A DNA stretch of 64,000 nucleotides, taken from positions 21,903,508 through 21,967,507 of the forward strand of contig CM034236.1 of the NCBI GenBank assembly GCA_019916065.1, written 5' to 3'. A model generated the notes under the pieces. It did no database searches. It saw nothing but the letters and a program-made list of their open reading frames with translations, and was not told the origin of the DNA. Position 1 is the stretch's first letter. Each line of letters begins with the position of its first letter. This DNA comes from Vitellaria paradoxa (Eukaryota > Streptophyta > Magnoliopsida > Ericales > Sapotaceae). Both the position numbers and the translations under genes were made by a program. Shown one piece after another: positions 37,002 through 50,204 of this stretch.

Positions 37002-37640
37002 ATGGCAAATAATCAGGCTGCTGCTACTAGACGTTCCATAAGGGACATATTGCAACAAAATAGGCACATTCCTGAATCCTGTATAGTGTGGCTAGAAAAC
37101 CAAAGAGCTTTCAATTTTAAACCTTACATGATCCGATTGTTGTCTACACTTCATGGTATGGATTTTGAGAATCCATATGATCATCTGACTCACTTTAGAA
37201 ACATTTGTATCACTATCAAGGATCAAGGATGTCTTATAGACTTAGTATTTCTTAAGATCTTCCCATTTTCTTTGAAAGACAAAGCTACAAGATGGTTTAA
37301 ATTCCTATATTCTAATTCCATTCTTACATAGGATGAGATGCAGGTGAAGTTCTTAAAGAAGTTCTTTCCTCCCAATAGAATTGATGCCATTCAACACCAT
37401 TTTTTGAACTTTGCCCCTCAAACTAGTGAAACATTTTATCAATACCGGGAAAGGTTCAAAGCATTATTGCATTCTTGTCCGCACCGCGGATTTGAGGTGT
37501 GGCATCTTGTTAATATTTTTTATGGATCATGGACACCACAACTAAAACAATTTGTGGAAATCATGTGCAATGAACAATTTTATGATAAAACTCTTGAAGT
37601 AGCTTATGAATACTTTGAATTTCTAGCTGAAAATGCATAA
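37002..37640 (+). pseudogene. Athila-type gag (Retrotrans_gag) relic
   Basis: Translation starts MANNQAAATRRSIRDIL and includes NPYDHLTHFRNIC, FPFSLKDKATRWF and FLKKFFPPNRIDAI, the core of the plant gypsy gag domain. One stop codon (TAG, 37330) replaces the Trp of the usual TWDEM motif. The frame is otherwise open to 37640. The downstream zinc-knuckle region (about 37800-37880) is scrambled. Confidence 0.8.
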
Positions 37641-38642
37641 GCCTGGGATACTATAGGATCTTAAAATACCCAAGCTACTAGTATTACACCAAGCTGAGGT
37701 ATACATCAATTGAGTGAAGTTGATGACCTCAAGGCAGAACTAGCTACATTAACTAAGGAAATTGAGACTTTGAAAATAAAAAATGATACACTTGCAATCA
37801 AAGAACCTGTAGCAAGCGTTTATTGCATTGTGTGAAGTAGTCAAACACATAAGACGAATTATTGTCCTACCATCCTAGTTTGTAGAGAAGTTATGCAAAA
37901 CCAATAATCTAGTGAGCTTCCTGTCAATGTGATTAATCAATTTCGTCCACCCATATCGGGGACATAATCAAGGAGGAAATCCTTATTTTGAAACTTATAA
38001 TCCAGGATGGAAGAATCATCCAAACATGGCTTGGAGGAATGATGGGGCACCAATGCCTCAGCAATTTCATGCTACTCTACCTCCACCTATTCTTCAAATT
38101 CCAATCCATAACCCTTGACCATCTCAGAGCATAGGCCCACAACCGAACACATAATTCCCTCTGAATAGAAGATCCACCAAAGAGACCCTTCAGCAATTTA
38201 TGGCCACATAATCTACATTGTAGGCCTAAAATAATTGACCTATGACATAAAAAGCCAACTGACTTTTATAACTTAAGCATTGAGTAATCAACAAAAAGTC
38301 AACTACTTACTCAACCACGTCTAAATCCAATAGCTCAAGCAAACCAAATTGAAGGATCTTCTAATGCTCAGAATAATTTTGAGTAAGTACAAGCTATCGT
38401 AACACTTAGGAATGGTATAGTTATAGACAAAACCATTCATCCTAAGGTGGCTGAGCCCATAAAAGAGTTGGAACCTCAGCAAACAGCAGAAGATTAATTA
38501 CAAATACAAGAACAGACGAAACTAGCTGAGAATAAAGAAGAATAGGAGAAAATGTAGAAGAAGGAAAGAGAAAGAGAAGGGAAAAGAATCAATGGTGATG
38601 TTAAGGGAGTATACCCCTAAGCCACCACTCCCTTAACTATTC

Positions 38643-39330
38643 GTGAATGCAAGAAAAGAAGCTCAAGTTGTAGAGATATTAAAGGTATTTAAACAAGTGA
38701 AAATTAACATACCTCTAATTGATGCAATTAAGCAAATCCCTTCATATGCTAAATTCTTGAAAGAATTATGTACAGTGAAGAGGAAGTTAAATGTAAAAGA
38801 AAAGGCTTTTCTAACTGAGCAAGCTAGTGCCATATTACAGAGTCATACACCCCCTAAATATAACAATCTTGGATGTCCTACTATATCATGTCACATAGGG
38901 GAGTATTACATTAGCCGAGCACTGCTTGATTTAGGGGCAAGTGTGAATTTGCTACCCTATTTGGTTTACAAACAATTGGGCTTGGGTGAGATAAAGCCCA
39001 CTTATGTGACACTTCAACTTGTTGATAGATCTATAAGAGTTCCACGAGGAATAATTGAGGATGTATTGGTTTAGGTAGAGAATTTCTATTTTCCATTAGA
39101 TTTCATTATACTTGATACCCAGCTATTAACTAATTTATTTGCACTAAATCCTACACCTATTATATTAGGAAGACCATTCCTTGCAACCTCAAATGCACTT
39201 ATCAATTGAAAGAATGGATAAATGAAAATTTCATTTGGAAATATTGAGTTTGAAACTAATATTTTCCATGCAAGCAAACAACCAAAAGAACTATCTGATA
39301 TACAAGTGGATATTGTAGAAACCATAGTAT
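38643..39330 (+). pseudogene. Athila-type aspartic protease region
   Basis: The open segment 38643-39074 contains ISCHIGEYYISRALLDLGAS and VTLQLVDRSIRVPRGIIEDV, with the D-L-G-A catalytic motif that Athila elements use. A stop follows EDVLV, and the frame continues to LGRPFLATSNALI near 39170. The domain normally processes the gag-pol precursor. The reading frame appears again only past the inserted solo LTR. Confidence 0.8.
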
Positions 39331-39591
39331 AGGATTATGTCGATCATGAATTCATTAAAGGCCTTCTAGAAAAAGAAATTTACTTCAGTGAAGAAATTAT
39401 AAGCTTTGCAACCCAAATGGTCGAAGTAAAAACAATCGATGATTGGCTGGAAGTATGCCTAATAATGTCAATTGGAACATGGGTACCGACCTTTGAAGAA
39501 TTAGGACCATTCTTGAATAAACCAAAGTCCTCAGAAGTTAAAGCTCCAAATCCTGAAAGGAAACCACTTCACGGTCATTTGAAGTATGCAT

Positions 39592-41469
39592 TGATTACAC
39601 TCGAAAAGTGTAATTACAAACGACACTTTTGCACACTCATTTACATGTTTTACTATGTTTTCCTCATGATTTATCACTATTTTATCACTTACGTAAACCA
39701 TTTTGTCAATTGCAGGAAAAATGGTGAATTCAACGAAGAAGACAGTGATTTTGACAACTCCAAGGAGGAAGGAAACAAAGGAGAACAAAGCGTGTCAACA
39801 ACGGTTCAAACTTCCCCAAGAGTTGGCTTAAATGGAGGAGCAAACATTGAAGAAACCTATACACTGTGGTCCGGACCCCCTTGATTGACGGTCCCGACCA
39901 CAGAAAGCTGGAGCTGTTGAAGAGAATTTCATGTACACTGTGGTCCGGACCCCCTTGCTTGATGGTCCCGACCACAGAAAGCTCGCCTTCCAGCCGATTG
40001 AAGAAACCACACACTGTGGTCCGGACCCCCTGAGTGACGGTCCGGACCCCCCTATACGAAATTGTTGCTCCGCGTGTTGACTAATTAGGGTTTTGTGTTT
40101 GCTTATATATATGATACTTTGTAGCCGAAGGAGGGGGGCTGCTACATATTGTTCTTCTTCCTCTTCTCCTACTTCTCTTAGGTTTAAGTTTAGTTCTAGG
40201 TATTTATTTATTGGAAGATTTTGAAGATTTGTTATTCGTGAATGTTACTACTTTACGTACTCCAAGTTTTTAAGACGATTGTCATTGCAATTGCTACTCA
40301 AGTTCTTAATTCAAAGTTCGTTTTCAAGTAAGTTAATATTTCATTCTTGCTCTTCATTAGTTTTTGAATGTTCATGGATGATTTTTGTGATTAATGCCGT
40401 TAGTTTGTTTAATCTTTGGATGCTTTAAAATATTAGGGTTTCGTTTAGAGTTTGATATGAATGCTGCATGTTTTGATCTTAAGGTTTAATTTTAATTAAT
40501 CTAGTATTTCGTTTTGGTTCATTTTTATTAATTGAATGTTCGTAGGTAGGTTTTACATTCATTAGGACTGTTTTAATTGCGTTTTTGAAGCTTTAACAGT
40601 TATGTCTTCATCTAAGCTTGTTAAGTTGTTTCAAAGCATGCTAGGGTAAAAACCTGTGTTCTTGATTCACTGAATCAATGAAGGGTAATTTGTTATGAAC
40701 TGAGGGATGTACGTAGATCCTTCACATGGGTTTCAAAAGCCTATGTGAAGTGATCTACTATTTTCAAATTTGATTTGTTGTTTGGAAAACCTTTGAAAAC
40801 AAGAGTGTTTGTTCATATTCTCTGTAATCACTGATAAACACTCTTGACAATTTTAATCTAGATTTGAACTCGAGTATTTTTATCATAAAATCCTTCCAGT
40901 TTTATTTTCCATAATGAAACGTGAATTTAAAACTGTGTATCGAGGAATTTTGGAATGTATTGAAAATCTTTCCCAATCCATAGATCCTTTGACGTGAACT
41001 ATGGATTGTATTTAAAATCATCCCTTGGTGAAATAACAGATTACTTGGAATTGTGAAGGTTGAATCAAGAACCCTTTTCTATTAGAATTTCAATTTGATA
41101 AAATCACTGTTTTAAATTTCTTATAAATCTTGTTTGCAATTAGATTAGGTTATTCTTTAAATTCAAGTTTAGTAATTTTAATTTGCTGAGTTATTTAAAT
41201 TAGTTCGAATTTTATTTAAGTTGAAACATTCCTTTAATTAGTAATTACTTTGTTTTTAGTTTAATTTCTCAAATTTCAACTCTATCAAATCTAATTTAAG
41301 TTAATTGCAACTTTAATTCTAATTCAATCCTACAATTCATATTTGAACTTAGAAACTGAAACACATAGGCTTCCCTGTGGATTCGACCTCGGACTCACCG
41401 AGATTAAAACTACACCGCACACCCTTGCACTTGGGGGTTAATTAGCACTGCACTATTTACGAGCGGTCA
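39592..41469 (+). mobile_element. Athila-type solo LTR, copy 2 (nested)
   Basis: This 1878-bp unit is nearly identical to 30029-31901. A perfect 5-bp target duplication TGCAT flanks it (39587-39591 and 41470-41474). It lies inside the Athila-type pol: LKYA before the insertion continues as AFLGKRENFPVVISSEL after it. The last ~800 bases differ from copy 1 at only a handful of positions by eye. The hairpin array is at 39864-40058. Confidence 0.9.
39864..40058 (+). repeat. GC-rich hairpin array (solo LTR copy 2)
   Basis: Units start at 39864, 39938 and 40014, a spacing of 74 and 76 bp. The arms CTGTGGTCCGGACC and GGTCCCGACCACAG are conserved while loops and spacers vary from copy 1. As in copy 1, the third unit lacks the final arm. 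Confidence 0.9.
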
Positions 41470-41474
41470 TGCAT

Positions 41475-42860
41475 TTTTAGGCAAACGAGAGAATTTTCCA
41501 GTAGTCATTTCCTCTGAATTGGCAACTGCACAAGAGCATCAACTAGTTAAACTTTTGAAAAGTCACAAGAAAGCCTTGGGCTGGTCAGTGGCTAATTTAA
41601 CTAGTATTAGCCCTTTCCTTTGCACACATCAAATATATTCGGAAAAAGATTCTAAACTAGTGCGTTAGATGCAAAAGAAGACTCAATCCGAACATGAAAG
41701 AAGTAGTAAAAGCTAAAGTGGTGAAATTACTTAATGTAGGAATCATCTACCCAATTTCAGATTCTAAATAGGTGAGCCCTACACAAGTGGTTTCAAAGAA
41801 ATCTGGTGTTACAGTGGTTCAGAATGAGAATAATGAGTTGATTCCAACTCAAATTCAAACTAGTTGGAGAGTATGCATTAATTATATAAAACTCCATGCA
41901 ATGACAAGAAAAGACCACTTCCCTTTTCCATTTCTAGATCAAATATTAGAAAGAGTGGCAGGGTATTCTTATTACTATTTTCTAGATGGCTACTCAGGAT
42001 ATAATCAAATAAAAGTTACCTTAAAGGATCAAGCTAAAACTACTTTTACTTGTCTTTTTTGAACTTTTGCTCATAAAAGGATGCCCTTTGGCCTCTATAA
42101 TGCTCCTGTTACCTTTCAGCGCTGCATGATTAGCATATTTAGTGAAATAGTAGAAGAAATCGTAGAAGTTTTTATAGGTGATTTCTCTATTTGTGGTGAT
42201 TCTTTTGAGTAGTGCTTAAAGAATCTTGATCTAGTTTTGACATAATGTGAAGAGCAAAGTTTAGTTCTCATCTGGGAAAAGTCTCACTTCATTGTGACAA
42301 AAGGCATTGTTTTGGGGCATATTGTTTCCAAAGATGGCATCCAAGTGGATCAAGCTAAAGTGGAATTAATTTAGAAACTTCACGCTCTGCAATCTATTAA
42401 AGATATTAGATCATTCTTGGGGCATGCTGGGCTTTACCTACGGTACATTCAATCATTTAGTGAAATTTGAAAACCATTGTATCATTTATTGACACAAGAT
42501 GCACCTTTTGAATGGACACCCCAATGTCAAGAAGCATTTGAAAAACTCAATGGTTTCTCAGTTACATCACATATTCTTCAATCTCTTGACTGGTCACTTT
42601 CTTTTGAACTTATGTGTGATGAAAGTGACTATGCTGTTAGTTCTGTATTATGGCAAAGGAAAGATAAAAAAGGACATGTCATTTATTATGGAACTAAAAC
42701 CCTTACTAATGCATGATAAATTACATCACAACTAAAAGGAAATGTTAGTAGTTGCCTTTGCCCTTGAAAAGTTTCACCCTTATCTCATTGGTTCAACAGT
42801 CATAGTGTTTACTGGTCATTCTGCTCCACATTTAATTCATTGGATATTACTTTTATAAGA
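41475..42860 (+). pseudogene. Athila-type reverse transcriptase and RNase H relic
   Basis: The open segment 41772-42062 encodes SWRVCINYIKLHAMTRKDHF and FLDGYSGYNQIKV, typical of Athila RT. A TGA at 42060 replaces the Gly of the FGTF motif; after it come KRMPFGLYNAPVTFQRCM and EVFIGDFSI. The usual D-D pair of the active site is G-D here, so one catalytic aspartate is lost. The segment 42477-42716 covers the connection/RNase H start (APFEWTPQCQEAFEKL). Several other stops occur. Confidence 0.82.
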
Positions 42861-42869
42861 ATTTGACCT

Positions 42870-44170
42870 CAAAATAAGAGCTAAGAAGGGAGTTGAAAAC
42901 GTCATAGTGAATCACCTGTCATGTTTGCCAGCAAAAGCTTTTTCAAAAGATGAAACTCAAATAAATGATAGCTTCCCGGATGATCAGTTGTTTAACATAG
43001 CTCCACTCCTCCGTGGTATGCTAATATTGCCAATTACTTAGTGACAGGACAAATCCCAAGTGAATAAAGCTCTAAAGACAAGAAGAAATTCTTACATAAT
43101 GTTTGAGTTTCTTTTGGGATGATCCTTACTTGCTCAAATATTGCCCTAATCAAGTTATACGATGTTGTATTCCTAAGTGGGAAGTAGTAGCCATACTTGA
43201 CTTCTATCATTCGCAAGCTTGTGGTAGTCCTTTTTCCACAAACAAAATAGCAACTAAAATTCTTCAATGTGGATTTTATTGGCCCACTTTATTTAAAGAT
43301 GTCCATCATTTTTGCACCACATGTGATAGATACCAACGATTAGGAAGCCTCACTCACAGAAACATGATGCCTCTTTCCCCTATTCTCATGTTGTTGGGAA
43401 ATTGACTTCATTGGCGCTTTCCAGTTTCATTTAGTTCTGAACATATCTTAGTAGGGTTGATTACCTCTCAAAATGGGTTGAAGTAATAGCCATGAGAACA
43501 AATGATCATAAAGTCATGCTTAAATTCCTCCATGAGAATATATTCTCATGTTTCGGGATGCCTCAAGTGATTATAAGTGATAGAGGGAACATTTCTGCAA
43601 TTGTCTAGTGGGTACATTATTGCTTAAATATAGTATAGTTCACAAGGCAGGCACATCATACCACCCACAAACAAGTGGCCAAGTAAATCTTGCTAATAAA
43701 GAAATCAAGCAAATCCTTGTGAAAACGGTTACTCAAAATCACAAAGATTGGTCACCACAATTGATTAACTCCCTATAGGCGTATTGTACAGCTTACAAAA
43801 CAACACTAGAAATGTCCCCATATAGATTAGTTTATGGACAGCTGTGCCACCTTCCCATTGAGTTAGAACATAAAGCCTATTGGGCTATTAAAAAATTTAA
43901 CACTAATATTGATGATGTCGGATTACACCATAAACTTTAGATTATAGAAATGAATGAATTGAGAAATGAAGCGTACGAAAATGCACACATTTCAAAAGAA
44001 AAGATGAAGACAGTATATGACCAACATATCACTCGATATTCATTTCTCGAGACATAGTAGTGGTTAGAGTACCATATTTAAATTTTTTAGGAAATGTCTA
44101 CATAGAAGTCAAACCAATCAATTGCCCAACGAAAGATAATGATTTTCCCATTTGAAATAGAAGAGATTGG
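42870..44170 (+). pseudogene. Athila-type integrase relic
   Basis: The segment 43103-43405 includes a degenerate HHCC region (FYHSQACGS, then CTTCDRYQRLGS). The core follows in broken frames with MPQVIISDRG near 43560, HPQTSGQVNLANKEIK near 43660 and MSPYRLVYGQLCHLPIELEH near 43815. The last trace is near 44050-44170. The protein would have inserted the DNA copy; the reading frame is too broken for function. Confidence 0.78.
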
Positions 44171-44174
44171 CATT

Positions 44175-44785
44175 ACAATTGATTTAAATCATCCTTATCT
44201 CTCCAAACAAAAAGGAATTTAATAAGTGCAATGTGATAATGGTTTTCACACATCTTGCTTTAATCTCTTTTTCCATATACTCCTTTTAATGTATTATAGA
44301 GACCAAGATGGTAACCCTTTTATCACCAAAATAAAGAGAGAAACACAACAACTTCCATACTTTCAACATTTGATAATTAGGATAGAAAATTGTGAGTAAA
44401 TCGATTATAGGTCAATCTAAGATAGTCATCACACTAGAAATTTAAGAAAGGTAATATCTTAATTGACCATGTGTTCGATAACAAACGAGTTAAAGAATGA
44501 AACAAGTTTGTGACCTTAATAACACTTCTTCAACATAATCTCAATTTATTATAAGTTTTAAAAAAATTCCACAAGAGCCAGACGATAGCCAAAGATTCAA
44601 GATATAAACACATTTCAAATTCAAATATTCTCCTTCTCATTCAAATATTTCATAGCTTAAATAACGCAAAATGATCTTGTTCACTCAATCAATCTCATAG
44701 GCATAATGTTAAGATCATTTATTCAAATTTCATTGTAACAAAACTATTCAAGGAGTATGACTCCTAGAGATGAACAAAAGTATTC
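44175..44785. other. Junction stretch between Athila-type and SIRE-like relics
   Basis: AT-rich, no gene supported. It may hold decayed 3' LTR sequence of either neighbour, but no match to the 5' LTR of the Athila-type element or to 50071-50200 was evident by eye. Confidence 0.35.
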
Positions 44786-44789
44786 AAAT

Positions 44790-47700
44790 CTAGAGTTTCT
44801 AGAGGTTTAGTACACATGTCAGCAAGTTCTTTGTCAATGGGGAAGTGTTCAAGAAAGAGTCAATACTTGTCTCTCAACAAGGTCTCTAATGAAGTTATGC
44901 CTTATGTCAATGTGTTTTGTGCGTAAGTGTTGAACTAGATTCTTAGAGATATTGATTGCACTTAAATTATCACAAAACAATGACATAGTACCTTGATTAA
45001 TACCATACATTGAAAGCATCTATTTCATCCACAAAACTTGAGCACAATAGCTCCCGACTGCAATGTACTGGACCTCAACTATCGAAAGAGAGATTGAGTT
45101 TTGTTTCTTGCTATGCCAAGCCACTAAGTTATTCCCAATGTAAAAACATCATCCGAATGTGCTTTTTCGATCATCACAGTACCCTACCCAAGCTGCATCT
45201 GAGTACCAAGTAATTTCTAAAGAAGAACCATTAAAAAACCAGATGCCATAGTCCAGAGTCCTATTTACATAATAAATGATTCATTTGATAGCTATCAAAT
45301 GAGAATCTATGGGATAAGACTGATATCTAACACAAATGCCTACACTAAATGCAATATCTGGATGACTAGCAGTTAAGTATAATAGGCCACCAATCATGCC
45401 ACGATATAAATTTTGATCAACACTTTTTTGGGATTCATCCTTGTTCAATTTGGTTGTGCCTATGGGAGTCCTAGCATGTTTAGTTGTAGAGAGTGCAAAC
45501 TTTTGAACCAAATTTCTTACATACTTGGACTGAGATACGAAAATGCCATGTTTTAATTGTTTAATTTGCAAACCCAAAAAAAGCTTAATTTTCCCATCAT
45601 GCTCATTTCAAATTGACTTTTCATGAGTTTAGCAAACTTTAAGGCATGCTTTCAGAAGTGGAGCCAAAGACAATGTCAACCACATAAATTTGAGCAATGG
45701 TGATATGCTTAGAATCTCTATGAATAAATAAAATCTTGTCTGCACTACCCCTTGTGAAGTTAGACTCAACTAAAAAATTGGTAAGTCTCTCATACCAAGC
45801 TCTTAGAACCTGTTTCAAGCCATACAATGCCTTATTCAAGCAAAAAACATGATTGGGATACTTTAAATCAACGAAACCTTTGGGGTGCTAAAAAAAAACT
45901 TCTTCTTGTGTAAAACCATTTAAAAAAGTACTTTTCATGTCCATTTGAAAAAGTTTGAACCCTAAGTAGTAAGAAATGGCTAACAAAATCTAAATTGATT
46001 CTAGTCTAACCACATATGCGAATGTTTCATTAAAATCCACTCCTTTAACTTGAGTGTACCTTTGAAGGACTAGTCTAGCTTTGTTTCTGACAACGGTATC
46101 AAATTTAATAGTTTTAATTTTGAAAATCCATTTGGTCCTTATAATATTAACATCACTAAGTCTAGGCACAAGTTCCCAAACTTCATTTCTAGAAAACTGT
46201 TCCAATAGAGGCAAGGAGAGCCTATTTAACATTCTTAGGCTCAATGCATGAAGTATAACACAAGTATGTTACCTTATTGTGAACTTGCCTCCTAGTTTTC
46301 ATTAGAGTTGTTATCTCACCAATGACTTGTGTTAATTGATGATTCAATTTCACTCTAGATGAAGGATTAAGAGGTAAATGCCGATCTTCATCCTTGTTTT
46401 CCTCTTCAGCATCTCTTTGCATATCTCCACTAGGCCTATCTTCAATTTCCTCCACTTTATCTTAACCTTCCAACACTAATTCTTCTTGTGGACAGATTGT
46501 GAATTCTTATTCATCCTCATTTGAATTTATCCTACAAATAGAATTAATAAGATCATCATCAACGACAACATTTATGGATTCCATGATAGTAGAGTGTTTC
46601 AAATTGAAAACTCTATACACTCTATTGTTTATGGAATAACCAAGAAATATCCCTTCATCACATCTTGCATTGAATTTACCTAAAGATTCTCTGTCACAAT
46701 AAATATAACATTTGCTTCCAAAAAATGTGAAAATATTTAATATTTGGTTTCTTACTATTCTAAATTTCATAAGATATGGCTTTAGTTCCCCTTCTAATGA
46801 AAACTTTGTTGCTAATATAATAAGCAGTGTTTAAGGGCTCAACCCAAAACCTCAGAGGCATTTTCTTACCATGCAACATGACCCTTGTCATTTCTTGGAG
46901 AACTTTGTTCTTCCTTTTAACAACCCCATTTTGTTGAGGTGTTCTAGGAGTAAAGACTTCATGCAAAATACCACATGCATCACAAAAATCAAAAAATTCA
47001 AAATTTTCAAATTATTTTCTGTGATCATTCCTCAATCTAATGATTCTATCAATTTTAACACCTTTTTCATTTTGGAGTCCATTACACAGAGATTTAAAGG
47101 ATTGAAAAGTGTTTGATTTTTCTCTTAGAAAATTAACCCAAGTATATTTGGAATAGTCATCAACCATAACAAAAATGTATTTTTTACCACCTAAACTTTC
47201 AGTCCTAGTAAGACCCATTAAGTTAACATGCACAAGTTCTAAAATAGAGAAAGTAGCTATTTTGTTGATCTTTTAATGAATTGCCTTTGTTTGTTTTCCC
47301 TTTTAACATGGCCCACAAATAACTTTCTTGACTTTTGTAAACTTTGGCAATACTTTTACTACCTCAGACTTTGATAATCTTACAAGATCTCTATAATTAA
47401 CATGTCCAAGCCTTGATGCCAAAGTTCAGTGGTATCATCCTGTAAAACATTGCAAACCAAACTTTTATCAGTTGAAAGTTCATAACAATCATCCTTAGTT
47501 CTAATTCCCTTCAACACTACATTGTTATCTTTATCTAGAATTGAGCATTTATCTTTAGCAAACATAACATTGTAGTGTGAATCACAAATTTGACTAACAC
47601 TAATCAAAATTGCTTTCAAGTCCTCAACATATAAAACATCGTTGGGTCTAGGAAGACCCGGACAATCAATACATCCAATTCCAAGAATTTTAGGTTTGCT

Positions 47701-47990
47701 ACCATCACCAAAAGTGACAGAACCCTCATCATAATCTTTCAAGGAAGAAAACATGAACTTGACACCACACATATTAGAACTTTGTGCTTTAAAAGCAGTG
47801 TGTGCAACAAAGAATTTTAAATCATCATATCTAATCCATGCTTTTCTAACCTTGTTTTTGGAAAAAAATCCTGCCTTTGAAATCAAATTTTGAGATGGTC
47901 TTGGTATTAGATTTAGACGCTCCTACATTAAAACTATCTCTATTTGGTTTAAATGGAGATTGTTTGTCAACATTGTCATGAAATTGAAGA
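44790..47990 (-). pseudogene. SIRE-like copia pol relic
   Basis: Read on the minus strand: protease/pre-integrase (47886-47380, with FGDGSKPKILGIG and ELWHQGLDM), integrase core (47233-47012, MVDDYSKYTWVNFL), integrase middle (46966-46760, FTPRTPQQNGVVKRKNKVLQ, where the usual E is K), integrase tail (46770-46507, FGSKCYIYCDRE), RT (46244-45639, NEVWELVPR, KALYGLKQ, AQIYVVDIVFGS) and RNase H (45577-45281, MGLQIKQLKHGIFVSQSKY). The RT motif YVDD reads YVVD, losing one catalytic aspartate. Frames change several times. The pattern matches the SIRE/Maximus group. Confidence 0.82.
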
Positions 47991-47999
47991 CCAATGAAC

Positions 48000-49997
48000 C
48001 TATTAAACAAAAAATATCTTCTTTTGAGATTTCTGTTAGGATTGACTTTAGATTTAACATAATTTAAGGGTAATCCATTCAATTTATGACAATGCGGTCT
48101 TATACGGCCCCTAATTCCACAATGATGGCATATGGGAACAAATTTTCCAGACTTTCTAGAGTTTGAGGTAGAAAAATTAGATTCAATGAAATTATTACTT
48201 TCATAACCTGAAAAGTAGTTGGAAGAAGCATTGCCTTTAGTGTGATTCTTCACCTTACTTGCACCAAGGAATACTTTCTGTTAGAAACTCTAACTCCCTT
48301 ATAAATTTCTCTTTGAGCTTCCACTTTCAACTTTTAAAGCACTTAGAATGGAGTGAGTGTTGTTGAATTTGTTCTCAACTTCTTTTCTTCATGAAGTTAA
48401 TCTTTAGCCTTTATTACAGAAACAAATTTGATTGGTCCATTTCCTTAAATTGAAGAAGATGAAGACAGCTTTGCACTTCCAAGCCCAGTACTATCATTAG
48501 AATACCTTTGAACTTCCAATATATCTTCTAACTTCTTGGTACTGGCATCCCACTTCTTGAATGAATTATATGTCTTAACAATTTTCTTCTTTAATTCTTC
48601 AACTTCTTTCTCCGGTGCCACATTCAAGGACGTCAATCTTTCCTTATTCTTTTTCAAAGTCTCCACCATTTTCTCCAACTCAACCACTTGGGAGTTATGA
48701 CTTTCAACTTTACTCTTCAAACTCTCTTTCTCACTTTCAACATTACTTAGTTTGGAGAGTTCTTTAGTCTTGTGCTTTGCAAGAATCAAAGATTGTTGGT
48801 ACAACTCATTATATTTATCTTCTATCACCTCAAACTTCTCTTGAGTGTCTTCTTTGTATTCCGAATCGGAAGTGTCACTCATATAATTTTCACCAAGGCT
48901 TATCTGAGAGACACCAATTTTAGATTTAAATTCATTAACTTTCACCATAAAAGCTAGGACCTTTGAAGAGTCATCCTCAGATCCAGATGAATCATCCTCA
49001 GCTTGGTCTTCTTCACTCTTTGAATCATCTTCATTATCCCATAAAGCATTAAAAACTTTCTTATTCTTCCTCTTTATCCTGTTTGCACATTCATTAGCAA
49101 AATGACCATACCCTCAACATTCAAAATATTGGTTCTCTCTAGGTTTCTCTTGGTTTTTTTCATTTTTGAACCCTTCCCCTACCTATTTTCTTCCCTTTAA
49201 AGAACTTCAATGAATTGTTAAGAGAAGGCTTCTTGGAAGAACTTTTAAATCTCTTGACAAAGAAGGTAATATAATCAACACTTACTTTAGATGGGTCAAT
49301 TTCTTCATTTTCATCTTCACAAACTGAGCTTAAGGTGATTCCTTTGCTTGTCTTGTTTTGGTTCATATTCACTTTATATGTTTGTAGTGACCCAACTAAC
49401 TCTTCAACCTTCATTTGATCTATATCTTTGCTCTCCTCAATAGCTATTACTTTTAGTTGAAACCAATCAAGTAAGGACCAAAGAATCTTGCGAACAATCT
49501 TTGATTAAGGATAAGTTTCTCCAAGGTTTACTGAAGAGTTAACAATATCACTGAGCTTTATATAAAACTGATCAAAATTTTCATTCTCAGCCATTTGAAT
49601 TACCTTAAAAGCCATTGTGAGTCTTTGCAACTTTACCATTTTCACCGTTGTTGTTCTTTCATAAGTAACTTCGAGGATATCCTAAGCTTCTTATGCAACT
49701 TTACAGTTAGAAATTCTCTTAAACTCATCCTAATATACGCTGCAAAAAATAGCATTCAAGGCCATGCTATTCTACCAAGCAACTTTATTATCAACAAGTG
49801 ACTAGTCCCTCTTTTCTTTAGGTGTGAGATCGGTCTCACTCATTGTTGGTGGTTTCCATCCATCAGTAATAGAATCCCCAAACGTGTTCATCATTGGATT
49901 TAAGGAAGGCTCTCATCCCTGCTTTCCCATAGTGATAGTTAGACCCATCAAGAAATGGAGGCCTAACAATTGATTATCCTTCTCTTTGGTTGTCCAT
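48000..49997 (-). pseudogene. SIRE-like copia gag relic
   Basis: On the minus strand, MDNQREGQSIVRPPFLDGSN starts at 49997. It is followed by stops, then MKVEELVGSLQTYKVN (49414), a knuckle QYFEC-stop-GYGHFANEC near 49120, and an acidic plus coiled-coil region (48948-48445). A second knuckle CHHCGIRGRIRPHCHK lies near 48110. The first Cys of the first knuckle is Tyr, as also in the gag at 57074. The long coiled-coil C-terminus is usual for SIRE gag. Confidence 0.8.
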
Positions 49998-50044
49998 GGA
50001 TACTCTATGGAGCTACTCTCAGATAAAAAGTCTAGACACAAAAC

Positions 50045-50070
50045 AGATAGTACCCAATGCTCTGATGCTA
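50045..50070 (-). other. Primer-binding site of the SIRE-like relic
   Basis: The minus strand reads AGCATCAGAGCATTGGG next to TGACTTTCAAGT-like LTR end sequence, close to the PBS word GGTATCAGAGC. Confidence 0.6.
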
Positions 50071-50204
50071 CTTGAAAGTCCCAAAATCACAAACTAGTAT
50101 CCAATCAATTAATAGTACCCTAATCAGATAGATAATGATGAATAAAATATAAACCAAAATCAACAAACATCCAAAGAGGCACAATGATTTGTTAACAAGT
50201 TTTG

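Larger units (their letters stand above)
35364..44170 (+). mobile_element. Athila-type Ty3/gypsy retrotransposon, decayed, 3' LTR not found
   Basis: The element has a 5' LTR (35364-36669), a tRNA-Asp-type PBS, gag, protease, RT, RNase H and integrase in gypsy order. Residue patterns match the Athila lineage. A solo LTR of a related subfamily splits it between protease and RT. No 3' LTR is recognisable before the minus-strand copia relic begins. Stops, shifts and a lost RT aspartate show it is dead. Confidence 0.85.
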
